Positions 35,356-44,069 of a stretch of 64,000 nucleotides of DNA are shown piece by piece. The translations under genes and the position numbers were made by a program. This stretch comes from Ruminococcaceae bacterium YRB3002 (GTDB lineage Bacteria; Bacillota; Clostridia; Saccharofermentanales; Saccharofermentanaceae): contig FMTG01000008.1 in NCBI GenBank assembly GCA_900099715.1, positions 62,001-126,000 on the forward strand, written 5' to 3'. The first letter of the stretch is position 1; each line of letters opens with the position of its first letter. Under the pieces are notes generated by a model that had not been told where the DNA came from, made no database searches, and worked only from the letters and a program-made list of their open reading frames with translations.

Positions 35356-36063
35356 CTATCCGAACTTGATATCCCTCTTCTGTATGTGAGCCTTGATAGC
35401 CTCTGCGATCAGCTTGTGACCCTTCCTGTTAGGATGTATGCCGTCCTCGCACAGATAATCCGAATAGTTCTTTTTCTCGAGAAAGACAGAGGTGATATCG
35501 ATGATCGGCACTTCGCATGAGATGGCGATCTTGAAGATCTCGATATTGTAGCGCTCGTGCCAGTTGGTGATGTACTGCTTGTCGCCGCGCATCCACTTCA
35601 TGATGTTATCACCGGACAGGCCGCGGGAGATGTGCTTAAAATACCTGGCTGAATCGATCGGGGGCAGCGACATTAGAACGGGTATCTTCCCTACCTTCTT
35701 GATCTCGTTGATTATCGAGACATATGTCGCGGTAAAATCCTCGATCGTGCTCATGGGGAGGTGCTCCCTGTCGGGATCCTCCGATATCTCTTTCCAGTTG
35801 AAATCACAATCGTTGCCGCCGAATTCCAGCACTACGAATTTGCCGGTAGAGCCTTTGATGGCATCCAGGTTCTTCTCGAGAACGCTTTCGCCGCGTGTGA
35901 TCGTGCTGCCGAATCTGGCCTTGTTCTCGATGGTGATACCGAGGGATTCCTCGCATATCTTCTGGAATGATCCGTCAGTAACCTTGTAGTGTTCATCCTC
36001 ATATATGACACCCTTAAGGACCGAGTCTCCGAATGCTGTGATGGTCTCTTTCTTCTTGCTCAC
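35356..36063 (-). CDS. SGNH/GDSL-family hydrolase
   Basis: A 235-residue cytosolic-looking esterase of the SGNH fold. Block I is TITAFGDSVLKGVIYE with the nucleophile Ser, block III LEFGGNDCDFNWKE with Gly-x-Asn, and block V SDYLCEDGIHPNRKGHKLIA with the catalytic Asp and His. No signal peptide. It overlaps the DinB-like gene upstream by 4 bases, so it is translated with it. Substrate (acyl, acetyl-sugar or lipid ester) is unknown. Confidence 0.9.
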   Translation of the reverse strand: MSKKKETITAFGDSVLKGVIYEDEHYKVTDGSFQKICEESLGITIENKARFGSTITRGESVLEKNLDAIKGSTGKFVVLEFGGNDCDFNWKEISEDPDREHLPMSTIEDFTATYVSIINEIKKVGKIPVLMSLPPIDSARYFKHISRGLSGDNIMKWMRGDKQYITNWHERYNIEIFKIAISCEVPIIDITSVFLEKKNYSDYLCEDGIHPNRKGHKLIAEAIKAHIQKRDIKFG

Positions 36064-36584
36064 GGTTTGACCTGACCCTTGCGGTATCTGCCGAAGAATA
36101 TGCCGTCGTCAACATACCCGGCCGTCTCTGATACCCACATCGGGAATTCCCCCTTCTCCAATATCGTCTGCCCATTCAGCATGCCCGTATGGAACGATAT
36201 ATGCCTGAACTGCCTGAGGATCAGCTCCATCCTGGTATATCTGCATCCCTCAGGCTTCTCATAGAGCAAATCATCGGTCAGTGAATCAAGATAATCGTAA
36301 GTCTTCTTCTCAACCTGATCCAGATATGCAAGAAGCTCTTCATCCGTCAGCACCTTGTCACATGGCTTCTCCGGGTTATCCATCCCCTCCACGTGGAAAG
36401 ACGGCTCCTCATAATCGATAGGATTGATAAACCACTTGTCGGCCGAATGAATTGCATGATATGCCCATCTCCAGCAGGGCGCACCATAGCACACCGCATC
36501 TCTGTCATAAGTCTGGATCGACGTCCTGATATTCAGGAAATTCGGCTCAACGACCTCTCTGATTATCCTGCACAGATCATTCAT
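36060..36584 (-). CDS. DinB-like four-helix protein
   Basis: A 174-residue protein of the DinB/YfiT-like metalloenzyme fold. The N-terminal helix carries the first histidine region (CWRWAYHAIHSADKWFINP), and the C-terminal part has LILRQFRHISFHTGMLNGQT with the histidines expected to complete a metal site. The start at 36584 is chosen because GGGGGGGG lies 6 bp upstream. Members include thiol-dependent transferases and many uncharacterised stress proteins. It overlaps the SGNH hydrolase gene by 4 bases and follows the XRE-DUF5680 gene by about 70 bp. Confidence 0.75.
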   Translation of the reverse strand: MNDLCRIIREVVEPNFLNIRTSIQTYDRDAVCYGAPCWRWAYHAIHSADKWFINPIDYEEPSFHVEGMDNPEKPCDKVLTDEELLAYLDQVEKKTYDYLDSLTDDLLYEKPEGCRYTRMELILRQFRHISFHTGMLNGQTILEKGEFPMWVSETAGYVDDGIFFGRYRKGQVKP

Positions 36585-36653
36585 ATTTGACCCCCCCCAA
36601 TATCGCATTATGTGTACATTATAACCCTTTTCGCCCTGTTGATGAGATCTCAT

Positions 36654-37325
36654 TTATTCCGTAAGTCCCCCGTGGAAAACGCACTCATAGACCTTCTCAT
36701 CGCCACGGTAGATCTCCTCATATCCCTGAAACCACGCTACATCGCCCGTCACCCGGCACCTGTATGTGTATTCACCCGACTGGTATATCTCAGGTCCCCT
36801 GTACGGCATTCTGCGGTCAGCTGCCCGGAGAGCTTCCTTCAGGAAGTTCCCGCTGAATCCGTCGCCCAACACTCTTCCCATGTAATTCATGGCATACACG
36901 GCCGCTCCGTCCCTCCATACCGCTTCCTCGCCGGCAAATCTCTCGCCGCCCACATACGTGTCGTGGTACATATACCTTCCGTTCTCATATCGAAAATCAT
37001 GTGACCCTGGTCTCGTGGGCTCCACCTCGTTAGAGAAAGCAGCATACGTATTCACATTGGCCTCCAGCCTGAAGTCAATGATCTCATCTATATCTGTATC
37101 CTGCTGTTTCCTTATGCTGACAGCGCAGTCCTGGTCCTTTACCAGATAGTCGACGCTTACATTCATCAGCTCGCTTATCTGAATAAGATTTGAGATGTCA
37201 GGATATACCTGTCCCGCCTCCCACTTGGCAACAGCCTGCCTTGATACGCCCAGCTTATCTGCGAGAGCCTCCTGTGTAAGGCCTTTGTTCTTTCTCAGTA
37301 TCTGAAGTTTCTCTGAAAATATCAT
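36654..37325 (-). CDS. XRE regulator with C-terminal DUF5680 domain
   Basis: A 223-residue regulator. Residues 1-65 are a textbook XRE helix-turn-helix: KLQILRKNKGLTQEALADKL, GVSRQAVAKWEAGQVYPDIS, NVSVDYLV. The C-terminal 140 residues match the DUF5680 pattern (GERFAGEEAVWRDGAAVYAM, NYMGRVLGDGFSGNFLKEAL, YRCRVTGDVAWFQGYEEI), a probable ligand-sensing domain in Clostridia. It is upstream of the DinB-like and SGNH genes and may control them. The ATG is preceded by GGAGGTG at suitable spacing. Confidence 0.9.
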   Translation of the reverse strand: MIFSEKLQILRKNKGLTQEALADKLGVSRQAVAKWEAGQVYPDISNLIQISELMNVSVDYLVKDQDCAVSIRKQQDTDIDEIIDFRLEANVNTYAAFSNEVEPTRPGSHDFRYENGRYMYHDTYVGGERFAGEEAVWRDGAAVYAMNYMGRVLGDGFSGNFLKEALRAADRRMPYRGPEIYQSGEYTYRCRVTGDVAWFQGYEEIYRGDEKVYECVFHGGLTE

Positions 37326-37414
37326 CGTTCATCACCTCCGGTATCAGTGTACTTCCCGCTGTCGTCCGTGACCACCAACCTGAAGTAGCACTTAAGCAAC
37401 CTGCGTTATACAAG

Positions 37415-37921
37415 TTACTCTTCTTCCCCGGTAACCTCTGCCCCGCAGCTGCCGCACCTGGTCTCACCGCGCATAAGGAGAAGTCCGCACTTCGGGCAGT
37501 ATTGAGGCTCCGGTTCCTGTTCCTCGGGTTCCTTGTATTCTTTCAAGAATTCTTTGTGTTCCTTGATCACCCTCTGCTCATCCCATTGGGAATGCTTTCT
37601 GGCAAATTCGGAAGCCCTGCGGTATGCTTTCTTCTCCAGACAATAACATGTTATGAACCACAGCACAGTGATCAGAACAGGAATGATCGCACAACAGAAT
37701 ACGATGGCAAATGTCATCAGATTCGTTATGCCGTCGAATATGTTGTTCTCACCGCGCGCCTTGATAAAGAAGACAGCACACTGAAGGAAGATCACGACCA
37801 GAACTCCTATCGATGCCGCTATACCCATCGACAGTTTGTTAAGCCTGAAGAATGACGGAATCTTATTCAGTTCCGCCTGAAAGTAGCTCTCAAGAACCTC
37901 ATCATTATCGCGCGTTTTCAA
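37415..37921 (-). CDS. Membrane protein with C-terminal zinc ribbon
   Basis: A 168-residue protein with two hydrophobic helices (MGIAASIGVLVVIFLQCAVF and MTFAIVFCCAIIPVLITVLW), a charged coiled-coil-like stretch (RRASEFARKHSQWDEQRVIK), then a zinc ribbon: YCPKCG and CGSCG, two CxxC pairs 14 residues apart. Function unknown; zinc-ribbon membrane proteins often scaffold or sense. It is read toward the XRE gene with about 90 bp between. Confidence 0.65.
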   Translation of the reverse strand: MKTRDNDEVLESYFQAELNKIPSFFRLNKLSMGIAASIGVLVVIFLQCAVFFIKARGENNIFDGITNLMTFAIVFCCAIIPVLITVLWFITCYCLEKKAYRRASEFARKHSQWDEQRVIKEHKEFLKEYKEPEEQEPEPQYCPKCGLLLMRGETRCGSCGAEVTGEEE

Positions 37922-37977
37922 TGCTTTGTACCTATTATCAGATGACCCCGGATCGCTCCGGGGCCATCCCGTTCAGT

Positions 37978-40900
37978 TTATGGCCTGAAGTAATTCTTCG
38001 CTGCATCATAGTACAGATACAGTGCTTTACAAACATTCTGAAGTTCCTCAACGTAACTGCCCTTCAGAACATTGTAGCAGTACGTCAGCGGGTTATATGT
38101 CACGGTGTATTCATCTGTACCGTCACTAACCTTGATCGTAATGCTGTCGCCGATCTCTTTTGCCTTGATGCCTCTGATCCTTACTATCTTATATGATTCG
38201 GTTGCGGAAGTATCAACCTCCAGAGAATCATCATCACAGTCGAATGTCAGATCATCCGAACTGCTGAAATAGAACGACAGTGTCAGTTCGGACTTAAAGG
38301 ACAGCGATGTTCCTGCGAATGTAATAGACTCGGGAAGTGTGCTTGTATATCCCTTATATGTGTCATCAATAGAGACACCATCCATTACAGCAGCGCTGTA
38401 TGCATGACCTGCATTCGCCAGAGAACCGGTATTCACTCCGAAATACTCCTGCGCATATGCACCGTAGTTGACCATCGCAGTGATCAATTCCTCTGCCCCC
38501 GCATATTCAGGATATTCAGGATCATTCATATGAGCGAACAGATAATCGGTGTAATCCTTAACCTTGAATGTGTCGATCACACCTTCATATCCGCCTTCGG
38601 TATCGATCAGCTGTGCTTTGATCTCTGTTGTCATGTCCTTGGCAGGGACTTTGCACTTAAATACATAGTAAGTAACGTCACCGATTTTATTAGTACGGGC
38701 ATCCTTGACAAGCACAGTCTGAGGATCACCTGTGCCGACAGTAAACTCCATATACGCAGTATCCTTATGCTCGATAATGCTGTCAGTCAGTATCATATGG
38801 TAGTTAACGCCGATGTCTCCGTCGAGGCTTATGGTGTACCCTGCCAGAGTCAGAGTGTTTATGACTGCCTCACCATCAGAATTAAGACTGATAGAACTAA
38901 CTGGATCATCACTTATGAAATTGGATGCATTTCCATTGCCGCTAAGACCATCGGTGAATACTATGATCCCGTTCTCATCGGCAAGTTCCCCGCTGTATCC
39001 GTCAGCGAGGCTGACACCGATAAGTGCACCACTGCCAAGGTTGCCTGTTATCTTGAGTTTCTTATTAACCAGAACGACATTCTCCTCAGCTGTATTTCCG
39101 TGATTGCCTGTAATGACCGGAGATCCGGAGAGATTCATGGTACCACTGTTATAGATGCCACAGCCAAGACCGGCTGAGCTGTTTCCTGTTATGCTGCCGC
39201 CCTTTATAGTTACAGTACCGCTGTTGTAAATACCGCCGCCGCAGCCTGAAGCATAGTTATTCTCGATACATCCGCCTTCTATGATCAGCGTGCCGTTATT
39301 ATATATGCCACCACCATTACCGCTGGTGCAGCCACCGGTAATAACTCCGCCACCTGCACCGTCCTTGATTGTCAGTTTACCTTCATTAATGAGAACATAT
39401 CCATTAGAGCAGGCATCCTGACCTGTCAGACCCCTGTCAAGTCTGAAGCCATTGAGATCGATCACAGCTTCCTGTGTCCAGTACTGTGAATTCCGCGTAT
39501 ACAGATCCCTGTCATCAGGTAATGCCGTAATATCCTCGCCCAGTTTTATATCTTTCTTATAGATGTACCATTGATCCATCATATCCTGAAGCGTCTTCCA
39601 CGTGTGTGCAAGACCATCCCATGGTACAAGAGCACTTTTCCTCATATTTTCCCGGCGGGAACTGCCTTCAGACCCGGCGTAAGTTCCGGTGTAAAAGACA
39701 TACTTCTCGTTTTGAAATCCCTTGTTAAGTTTTACTGAGCCGTTGCTCCGCGTAGGGGCGCTGCCGATGCATGTTGTAGTGATGCTTATCGTATCCTTCG
39801 TGGCGTCATTGTAATCCAATACAACAGAAACTGTTGCTGCAGTATGTTCATCATCACCACCGCCATTACCAATACCACTACCCACGTTCTCGTCGTTATA
39901 ATCGAGGGTTGCACTTATAACGCCGCCGTTGATGGTGACCGTACCGCCGCTCTTATTTAAACGGCCGCCGCCGATACCTGCACCGGCTTTGTTCTCGGTC
40001 GTTATCGTTCCTCCATTGATAACGATAGTACCCGGAGCTGCATCACTTCCGCCGCCGATACGCGCCCCCTGTCCCCTGTTAACAGGATAAGAATATACCG
40101 TACCGCCGTTGATCGTGATAGTACCACCGTCACCATCATCGCCGCCGCCGATGCCGGAACCATTCTCACAACAGTCCGAATCAGACGGGCCATTGGCAGT
40201 GATCTCACCGCCATAGATGGTTATTTCCCCTCCGCTGCAATTACGTCCGCCACCAATGGCCGCACCGTCGCTGCCACCGTATGCCGTAATAGTACCGCCA
40301 TATATCGTTATGAAGCCCCCTTCACAGCTGTCATTAGTTCCGATACCTGCACAGTTATTGGCACCTTCTGCCTCGATGGTTCCGCCATGGATCACGATAT
40401 TGCCGTTATCATGCCCGGAGTAGCCGCCGATGGCAGCACCGCCACTCGGATGTGAGTAGATCTCACCTGTTCCTTTTGCCTGTCCGTATATCGTAAGTGT
40501 GCTTCCTAAAGGAATATAAAGCCCCTTAACATCGAGTTTGTAACCATCGCCAAGGATCAGATAAGTATCACCCTGAAGCATAACACGGTCATTCACTTTG
40601 ACATTGCTGTTCAGATAATACCAGCCGGCTTCTACAGATGTGCTGTTTGGGAATGACGGCAGGTTCACTTTCGTGACCTCTGTTGATTTGACTTCCTTAT
40701 CGGTCTCGGACCAGCTGCGCTCTATATACTTTACAAAATAAGACGCAGGTACGAGCATAGCCTCACCGTCATTGTTAATAATTACAGCGTAATCATCATC
40801 AAGACTCTCGAAATTCTTCTCACTTCCCTTACCCGAAAGCCCGCTTGTAAATACACCCGGATTCCATCCTATAACCTTCAGAACAGTGTCATCAGAAAGC

Positions 40901-41607
40901 ACGCTTCCGATATTGATCACTCCGGCCCGGAGATCAACAGCATCTGTCAGAGTACCGCCATTATAAGTAAAACTTGCGTCCTGTTCTACATATACTCCGT
41001 TATAATTATTACTGATCGTACCGCCGTTCATGGTAAACGAACCATCAGGGTCAATTCTTACTCCGTATCCATCAGCACCGCTAATGGTACCGCCATTCAT
41101 TATGAAGGTTCCGTAGATATCCACGAAAACGCCATAGTCCTTAGCACTGCAGATCGCACCCTCACCATTAAGTGTAAGATTTCCCTTAACAGCAATAACA
41201 CTGTCTTCGTGTCCGGGGCCAAGCGTACAGCCGTTCAGATCCAGTGTAACTGTAACTCCCTCGGGAACCTCCAGTGCAACGGTGCTGCTGCCGGCTTCCA
41301 AATTTGCTCCGAGCTTTATGTTGGAACCGTCTGTAGCCAACTTATCAGCGAGATCATCCCAGGTAGTTACAACGACAGCATCGTTGCCATCATTGTACTG
41401 CGGAACAGCATCTTCCTCAGTGAACTCTTCTTCGTCCTCTTCTTCAGAGACTTCAGGTTCAGATTCAGGTTCTTCTTCCTCCTGCATGGTCTCCTCTGCC
41501 GGTGGATTATCAACGGCCTCTTCACCTTCGGCAAATACGGTCACAGGCAGACATCCTACCATCATTGCCAGAGCCAGAATCGTAGCGAGTATCTTCTTTC
41601 CCTTCAT
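37978..41607 (-). CDS. Large secreted surface protein with right-handed repeat strands
   Basis: A 1209-residue exported protein. The signal peptide ends LPVTVFAE, followed by an acidic linker rich in E and P (residues 28-70). The middle, residues about 80-930, holds many repeats of the type TLTIYGQ, GGTITINGG, GGEITIYGG, IYNSGTVTIKGGSITGN, as in right-handed beta-helix adhesins or polysaccharide-binding proteins. The last 270 residues (FTVGTGDPQTVLVKDARTNK, MVNYGAYAQEYFGVNT, ALYLYYDAAKNYF) form a C-terminal domain common in surface proteins of gut Clostridia. No sortase motif or catalytic site was seen. GGAGG lies 7 bp before the ATG. Confidence 0.8.
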   Translation of the reverse strand: MKGKKILATILALAMMVGCLPVTVFAEGEEAVDNPPAEETMQEEEEPESEPEVSEEEDEEEFTEEDAVPQYNDGNDAVVVTTWDDLADKLATDGSNIKLGANLEAGSSTVALEVPEGVTVTLDLNGCTLGPGHEDSVIAVKGNLTLNGEGAICSAKDYGVFVDIYGTFIMNGGTISGADGYGVRIDPDGSFTMNGGTISNNYNGVYVEQDASFTYNGGTLTDAVDLRAGVINIGSVLSDDTVLKVIGWNPGVFTSGLSGKGSEKNFESLDDDYAVIINNDGEAMLVPASYFVKYIERSWSETDKEVKSTEVTKVNLPSFPNSTSVEAGWYYLNSNVKVNDRVMLQGDTYLILGDGYKLDVKGLYIPLGSTLTIYGQAKGTGEIYSHPSGGAAIGGYSGHDNGNIVIHGGTIEAEGANNCAGIGTNDSCEGGFITIYGGTITAYGGSDGAAIGGGRNCSGGEITIYGGEITANGPSDSDCCENGSGIGGGDDGDGGTITINGGTVYSYPVNRGQGARIGGGSDAAPGTIVINGGTITTENKAGAGIGGGRLNKSGGTVTINGGVISATLDYNDENVGSGIGNGGGDDEHTAATVSVVLDYNDATKDTISITTTCIGSAPTRSNGSVKLNKGFQNEKYVFYTGTYAGSEGSSRRENMRKSALVPWDGLAHTWKTLQDMMDQWYIYKKDIKLGEDITALPDDRDLYTRNSQYWTQEAVIDLNGFRLDRGLTGQDACSNGYVLINEGKLTIKDGAGGGVITGGCTSGNGGGIYNNGTLIIEGGCIENNYASGCGGGIYNSGTVTIKGGSITGNSSAGLGCGIYNSGTMNLSGSPVITGNHGNTAEENVVLVNKKLKITGNLGSGALIGVSLADGYSGELADENGIIVFTDGLSGNGNASNFISDDPVSSISLNSDGEAVINTLTLAGYTISLDGDIGVNYHMILTDSIIEHKDTAYMEFTVGTGDPQTVLVKDARTNKIGDVTYYVFKCKVPAKDMTTEIKAQLIDTEGGYEGVIDTFKVKDYTDYLFAHMNDPEYPEYAGAEELITAMVNYGAYAQEYFGVNTGSLANAGHAYSAAVMDGVSIDDTYKGYTSTLPESITFAGTSLSFKSELTLSFYFSSSDDLTFDCDDDSLEVDTSATESYKIVRIRGIKAKEIGDSITIKVSDGTDEYTVTYNPLTYCYNVLKGSYVEELQNVCKALYLYYDAAKNYFRP

Positions 41608-41813
41608 GTCAGATCCTCCGTATAAACGGCATCCCCGCAGAACGACGGCCCCCGAAGATGCCTGATTGCTATGATCAGCTGACGTTAAAGTCAGCCCATT
41701 ATAATTAAATAATTATAACACAGCGCGCGCGTCAGGTGCACGCGTTTGAATAAAGCGCAGAATACATATACAATTACACGCGTGAAGAACCATATCATTA
41801 CGGAGACATGATC

Positions 41814-42395
41814 ATGAATATAGGCATAGATGTTGACGGAACATTGATCGATATCGGAAGCTTCATGCTCAGGAATGGTGAGACGTATTTCGGCCGCCAG
41901 GCAAGTGATCCCTCGGCAATCGATATCGAGCAGATGTTTGCCTGCACATACAGTCAGCGCAACAGATTCTGGAGCAGGCATATCTTTGAATACTGCAAAA
42001 GATCGCCCATGATCGAAGGTGCTTCTGAATCGATAGAGCAATTGCGCCGGGACGGCCACGGAATCTACATTGTCACAAGCCGTGTCTTCACGACGCTTCG
42101 TGGACCTGTCGGAGCCCGTTTTCGAAGGATGCTGAGAGGGTGGCTCGCGCAGCAGGGCGTGGTCTATGATGATATTGTTTTCTGCGAGGACACCGGAATG
42201 TCAAAACTGGAGCAGTGCAGGCGTCTCAATGTCGGTGTCATGATCGATGACAAGCCGGACAATCTGATAACGATCTCGAAAGAAATCCCCGTCATCGCGG
42301 CGCCTATGCCCTGGAACGCTGATCTTGTTGATGAGAGAGTGATCAAAGCCTCGGACTGGGGCGAGATCTACAGGATCATCTCCGGGATGGCCTGA
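41814..42395 (+). CDS. HAD-like phosphatase (nucleotidase family)
   Basis: A 193-residue HAD protein. Motif I is GIDVDGTLIDIG at the N-terminus, motif II IYIVTSR, a lysine in SKLEQCRRLNV, and motif IV MIDDKPDNLI. The small helical insert fits the 5'-nucleotidase/C-type HAD proteins; substrate is not determinable. The ATG at 41814 is preferred, with GGAG 9 bp upstream; an ATG 6 bp earlier is also in frame. It is divergent from the surface-protein gene and convergent with the flavodoxin gene, ending 2 bp from it. Confidence 0.78.
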   Translation: MNIGIDVDGTLIDIGSFMLRNGETYFGRQASDPSAIDIEQMFACTYSQRNRFWSRHIFEYCKRSPMIEGASESIEQLRRDGHGIYIVTSRVFTTLRGPVGARFRRMLRGWLAQQGVVYDDIVFCEDTGMSKLEQCRRLNVGVMIDDKPDNLITISKEIPVIAAPMPWNADLVDERVIKASDWGEIYRIISGMA

Positions 42396-42397
42396 TA

Positions 42398-42805
42398 TTA
42401 CTTATATCTGCGGGCAAACTCTGCTGCGGCTTTCAGATCTTCTTCATTGGGTCTTCCCTTGTGAACTCCCTTGAATTCGCCCTTGCAGTGAAATTCATTG
42501 TCGTCCATCATCACTCCGATCTTATCCGCCTCTGCCTTTACCTTTTTGTATGTGGAATTGAGCATCGCGGCCGTACCGAAATTAACGACCCTGCCAACCA
42601 GATTACTGTCAAGCCTGCTGACAAAAGCCCTCACCTCGGGATCGATACTGAATGCATAATAGGAGTTCCCGAGAAAAAGATAATCCACCTTCTCGGTCAC
42701 AGGCACGCTTATTGGCAGAGCCTCTACTCCCAGTTCCTTTGCTATCGCTTCCGCGAGCCTTTTTGTATTGCCCGTCTTTGTGTAGTATCTGACTGCAAAT
42801 GTCAT
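42398..42805 (-). CDS. Flavodoxin
   Basis: A 135-residue short-chain flavodoxin-like protein, an FMN-binding electron carrier. The FMN phosphate loop is YYTKTGNTKRLAEAI at residues 7-21. LFLGNSYYAF and VNFGTAAMLNS supply the isoalloxazine-facing loops. It is last in the glutathione peroxidase-MarR-flavodoxin operon, 17 bp after marR. In oxidative-stress operons such flavodoxins supply electrons to reductases, which fits the context. Confidence 0.85.
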   Translation of the reverse strand: MTFAVRYYTKTGNTKRLAEAIAKELGVEALPISVPVTEKVDYLFLGNSYYAFSIDPEVRAFVSRLDSNLVGRVVNFGTAAMLNSTYKKVKAEADKIGVMMDDNEFHCKGEFKGVHKGRPNEEDLKAAAEFARRYK

Positions 42806-42822
42806 ATTATTTCCTCCCGGAT

Positions 42823-43260
42823 CTATGCTTCAGCTTCAAGGTATTTATAGAGAAGCCTGTACAGCTCTTTTGCTTCCTTTGCCGTCAACGGTGATCCCTT
42901 TTCCGCGAGCGCAAGAGGAATATCCTTGCACTTCTCTTTGAGATCGTTCCCCTTGCCGGTAACAGTTATTACCGTGACACGTTCATCCTCCCTGGAACGT
43001 GCCCTGGTGATATATCCTTCCTTCTCAAGATTCTTGAGAAGAGGGGTGAGCGTTCCGGCATCCAGATGAAGGGTATTGCCGAGTTGTCCGACAGTCACGC
43101 TCTCATGCTCCCAGAGGACCATGAAGACAATATACTGTGTGTATGTCAGTCCCAGCGGTTTGAGGTACGGCGTATATGCAGCGACTATCTTGCGCCCGCA
43201 CGCATACATCGGAAAGCATAACTGATTTCTGAGTAAAAGCTGTTCGTATTCCTGTGCCAT
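42823..43260 (-). CDS. MarR-family regulator, OhrR-like
   Basis: A 145-residue winged-helix repressor. The N-terminal QLCFPMYACGRKIVAAYTPY contains a cysteine at the position of the peroxide-sensing Cys of OhrR-type proteins. The helix-turn-helix is VTVGQLGNTLHLDAGTLTPL, then LLKNLEKEGYITRARSREDE with the wing. It lies 7 bp after the glutathione peroxidase gene. The perfect inverted repeat over that operon's -10 box (43833-43859) is its likely operator, so peroxide oxidation of Cys would release the operon. Confidence 0.93.
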   Translation of the reverse strand: MAQEYEQLLLRNQLCFPMYACGRKIVAAYTPYLKPLGLTYTQYIVFMVLWEHESVTVGQLGNTLHLDAGTLTPLLKNLEKEGYITRARSREDERVTVITVTGKGNDLKEKCKDIPLALAEKGSPLTAKEAKELYRLLYKYLEAEA

Positions 43261-43267
43261 ATCCGCT

Positions 43268-43810
43268 TCACAAAAGACTCTCTACGAATTTGGCGACGAC
43301 TTCCATCTTCTCGGTCGGCTCGAACCTGGCAACGACATTGCCGCTGCGGTCAACGACGAACTTGGTGAAGTTCCACTTGATCTCCGGATTGTTCTTGTAG
43401 TCCTTATCGATCTTGGACAGCATGGCACTCATCGCCAGAGCTTTGGGGCCCTTGCCGAACCCCTCGAAACCCTTCTGTTCCTTCAGATATCTGAACAGCG
43501 GGATCGCGGTCTCCCCGTTAACATCGGACTTCTTCATCTGAGGAAACTGAGTGTTGTATTTGAGCATGCAGAACTCGTGGATCTCCTCGTCTGTTCCGGG
43601 CGTCTGCCCCGCAAACTGGTTGCAGGGTACGTCGATGACTTCGAAGCCCCTGTCGTGAAACTTCTCATACATGTCTTCGATATCCTTGTAGTGAGGGGTA
43701 AAGCCACACCCTGTAGCAGTGTTGACTATCAGGACCACCTTGCCCTCATAATCCTTCATGGATATCTCTTCCCCGTTTGCTGCGGTAACTGACAGATCAT
43801 AAAAACCCAT
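43268..43810 (-). CDS. Glutathione peroxidase family peroxidase
   Basis: A 180-residue thioredoxin-fold peroxidase. The peroxidatic Cys is in VNTATGCGFTPHYKD (Cys, not selenocysteine), the conserved VPCNQFAGQTPGTDEEI supplies a second Cys and Gln, and WNFTKFVVDRSG supplies the catalytic Trp and Asn. In bacteria without glutathione such enzymes use thioredoxin. It is first in the operon with MarR and flavodoxin, behind a strong promoter with an operator. AGGGAGG lies 7-10 bp before the ATG. Confidence 0.95.
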   Translation of the reverse strand: MGFYDLSVTAANGEEISMKDYEGKVVLIVNTATGCGFTPHYKDIEDMYEKFHDRGFEVIDVPCNQFAGQTPGTDEEIHEFCMLKYNTQFPQMKKSDVNGETAIPLFRYLKEQKGFEGFGKGPKALAMSAMLSKIDKDYKNNPEIKWNFTKFVVDRSGNVVARFEPTEKMEVVAKFVESLL

Positions 43811-43832
43811 ATGTGTGACCTCCCTGATTTGT

Positions 43833-43871
43833 ATTTGACCATATTATATTTGGTCAAATGTATTTTGTCAA
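43833..43871 (-). promoter_or_regulatory. Promoter and MarR operator of the peroxidase operon
   Basis: -35 TTGACA (43866-43871) and -10 TATAAT (43843-43848), spacer 17 bp, both perfect consensus. A perfect inverted repeat ATTTGACC/GGTCAAAT (43833-43859, 11-bp centre) covers the -10, where a MarR dimer would block polymerase. Confidence 0.85.
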
Positions 43872-43873
43872 TG

Positions 43874-43891
43874 GTGAAATGGGGACGGTTC
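43874..43891 (+). repeat. REP-like element copy 3, partial
   Basis: GTGAAATGGGGACGGTTC matches the core of the elements at 31697 and 32408 but the right half is different. It directly precedes the 61-bp tandem repeat. Confidence 0.45.
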
Positions 43892-43907
43892 TCAAGTGTC
43901 ACAAATT

Positions 43908-44029
43908 CCCTCATCCGTACCCTCAAAACACCATTTCAAACGCAAAACGGGGTATTTTATGCAAAATACCCTCAACCGTACCCTCAAATTGCCGTTTAAA
44001 AAGAAAAACGGGGTATTCCGACCCGTCAA
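43908..44029. repeat. 61-bp tandem repeat, two copies
   Basis: Units 43908-43968 and 43969-44029 share CCCTCA, CCGTACCCTCAAA and AAACGGGGTATT at identical positions with about 20 differences between; a third copy begins CCC at 44030 and ends. GGGTATT and AATACCC within each unit are complementary. It contains no open frame. Confidence 0.6.
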
Positions 44030-44069
44030 TACCCGAATCACTACTGACTCATAACTCCGCCGGCCATAG

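Noticed and set aside
38404-39177. 257-residue antisense ORF in the surface-protein gene
   Set aside because: It lies wholly opposite a well-supported secreted protein with repeats and has no promoter or start signal of its own.
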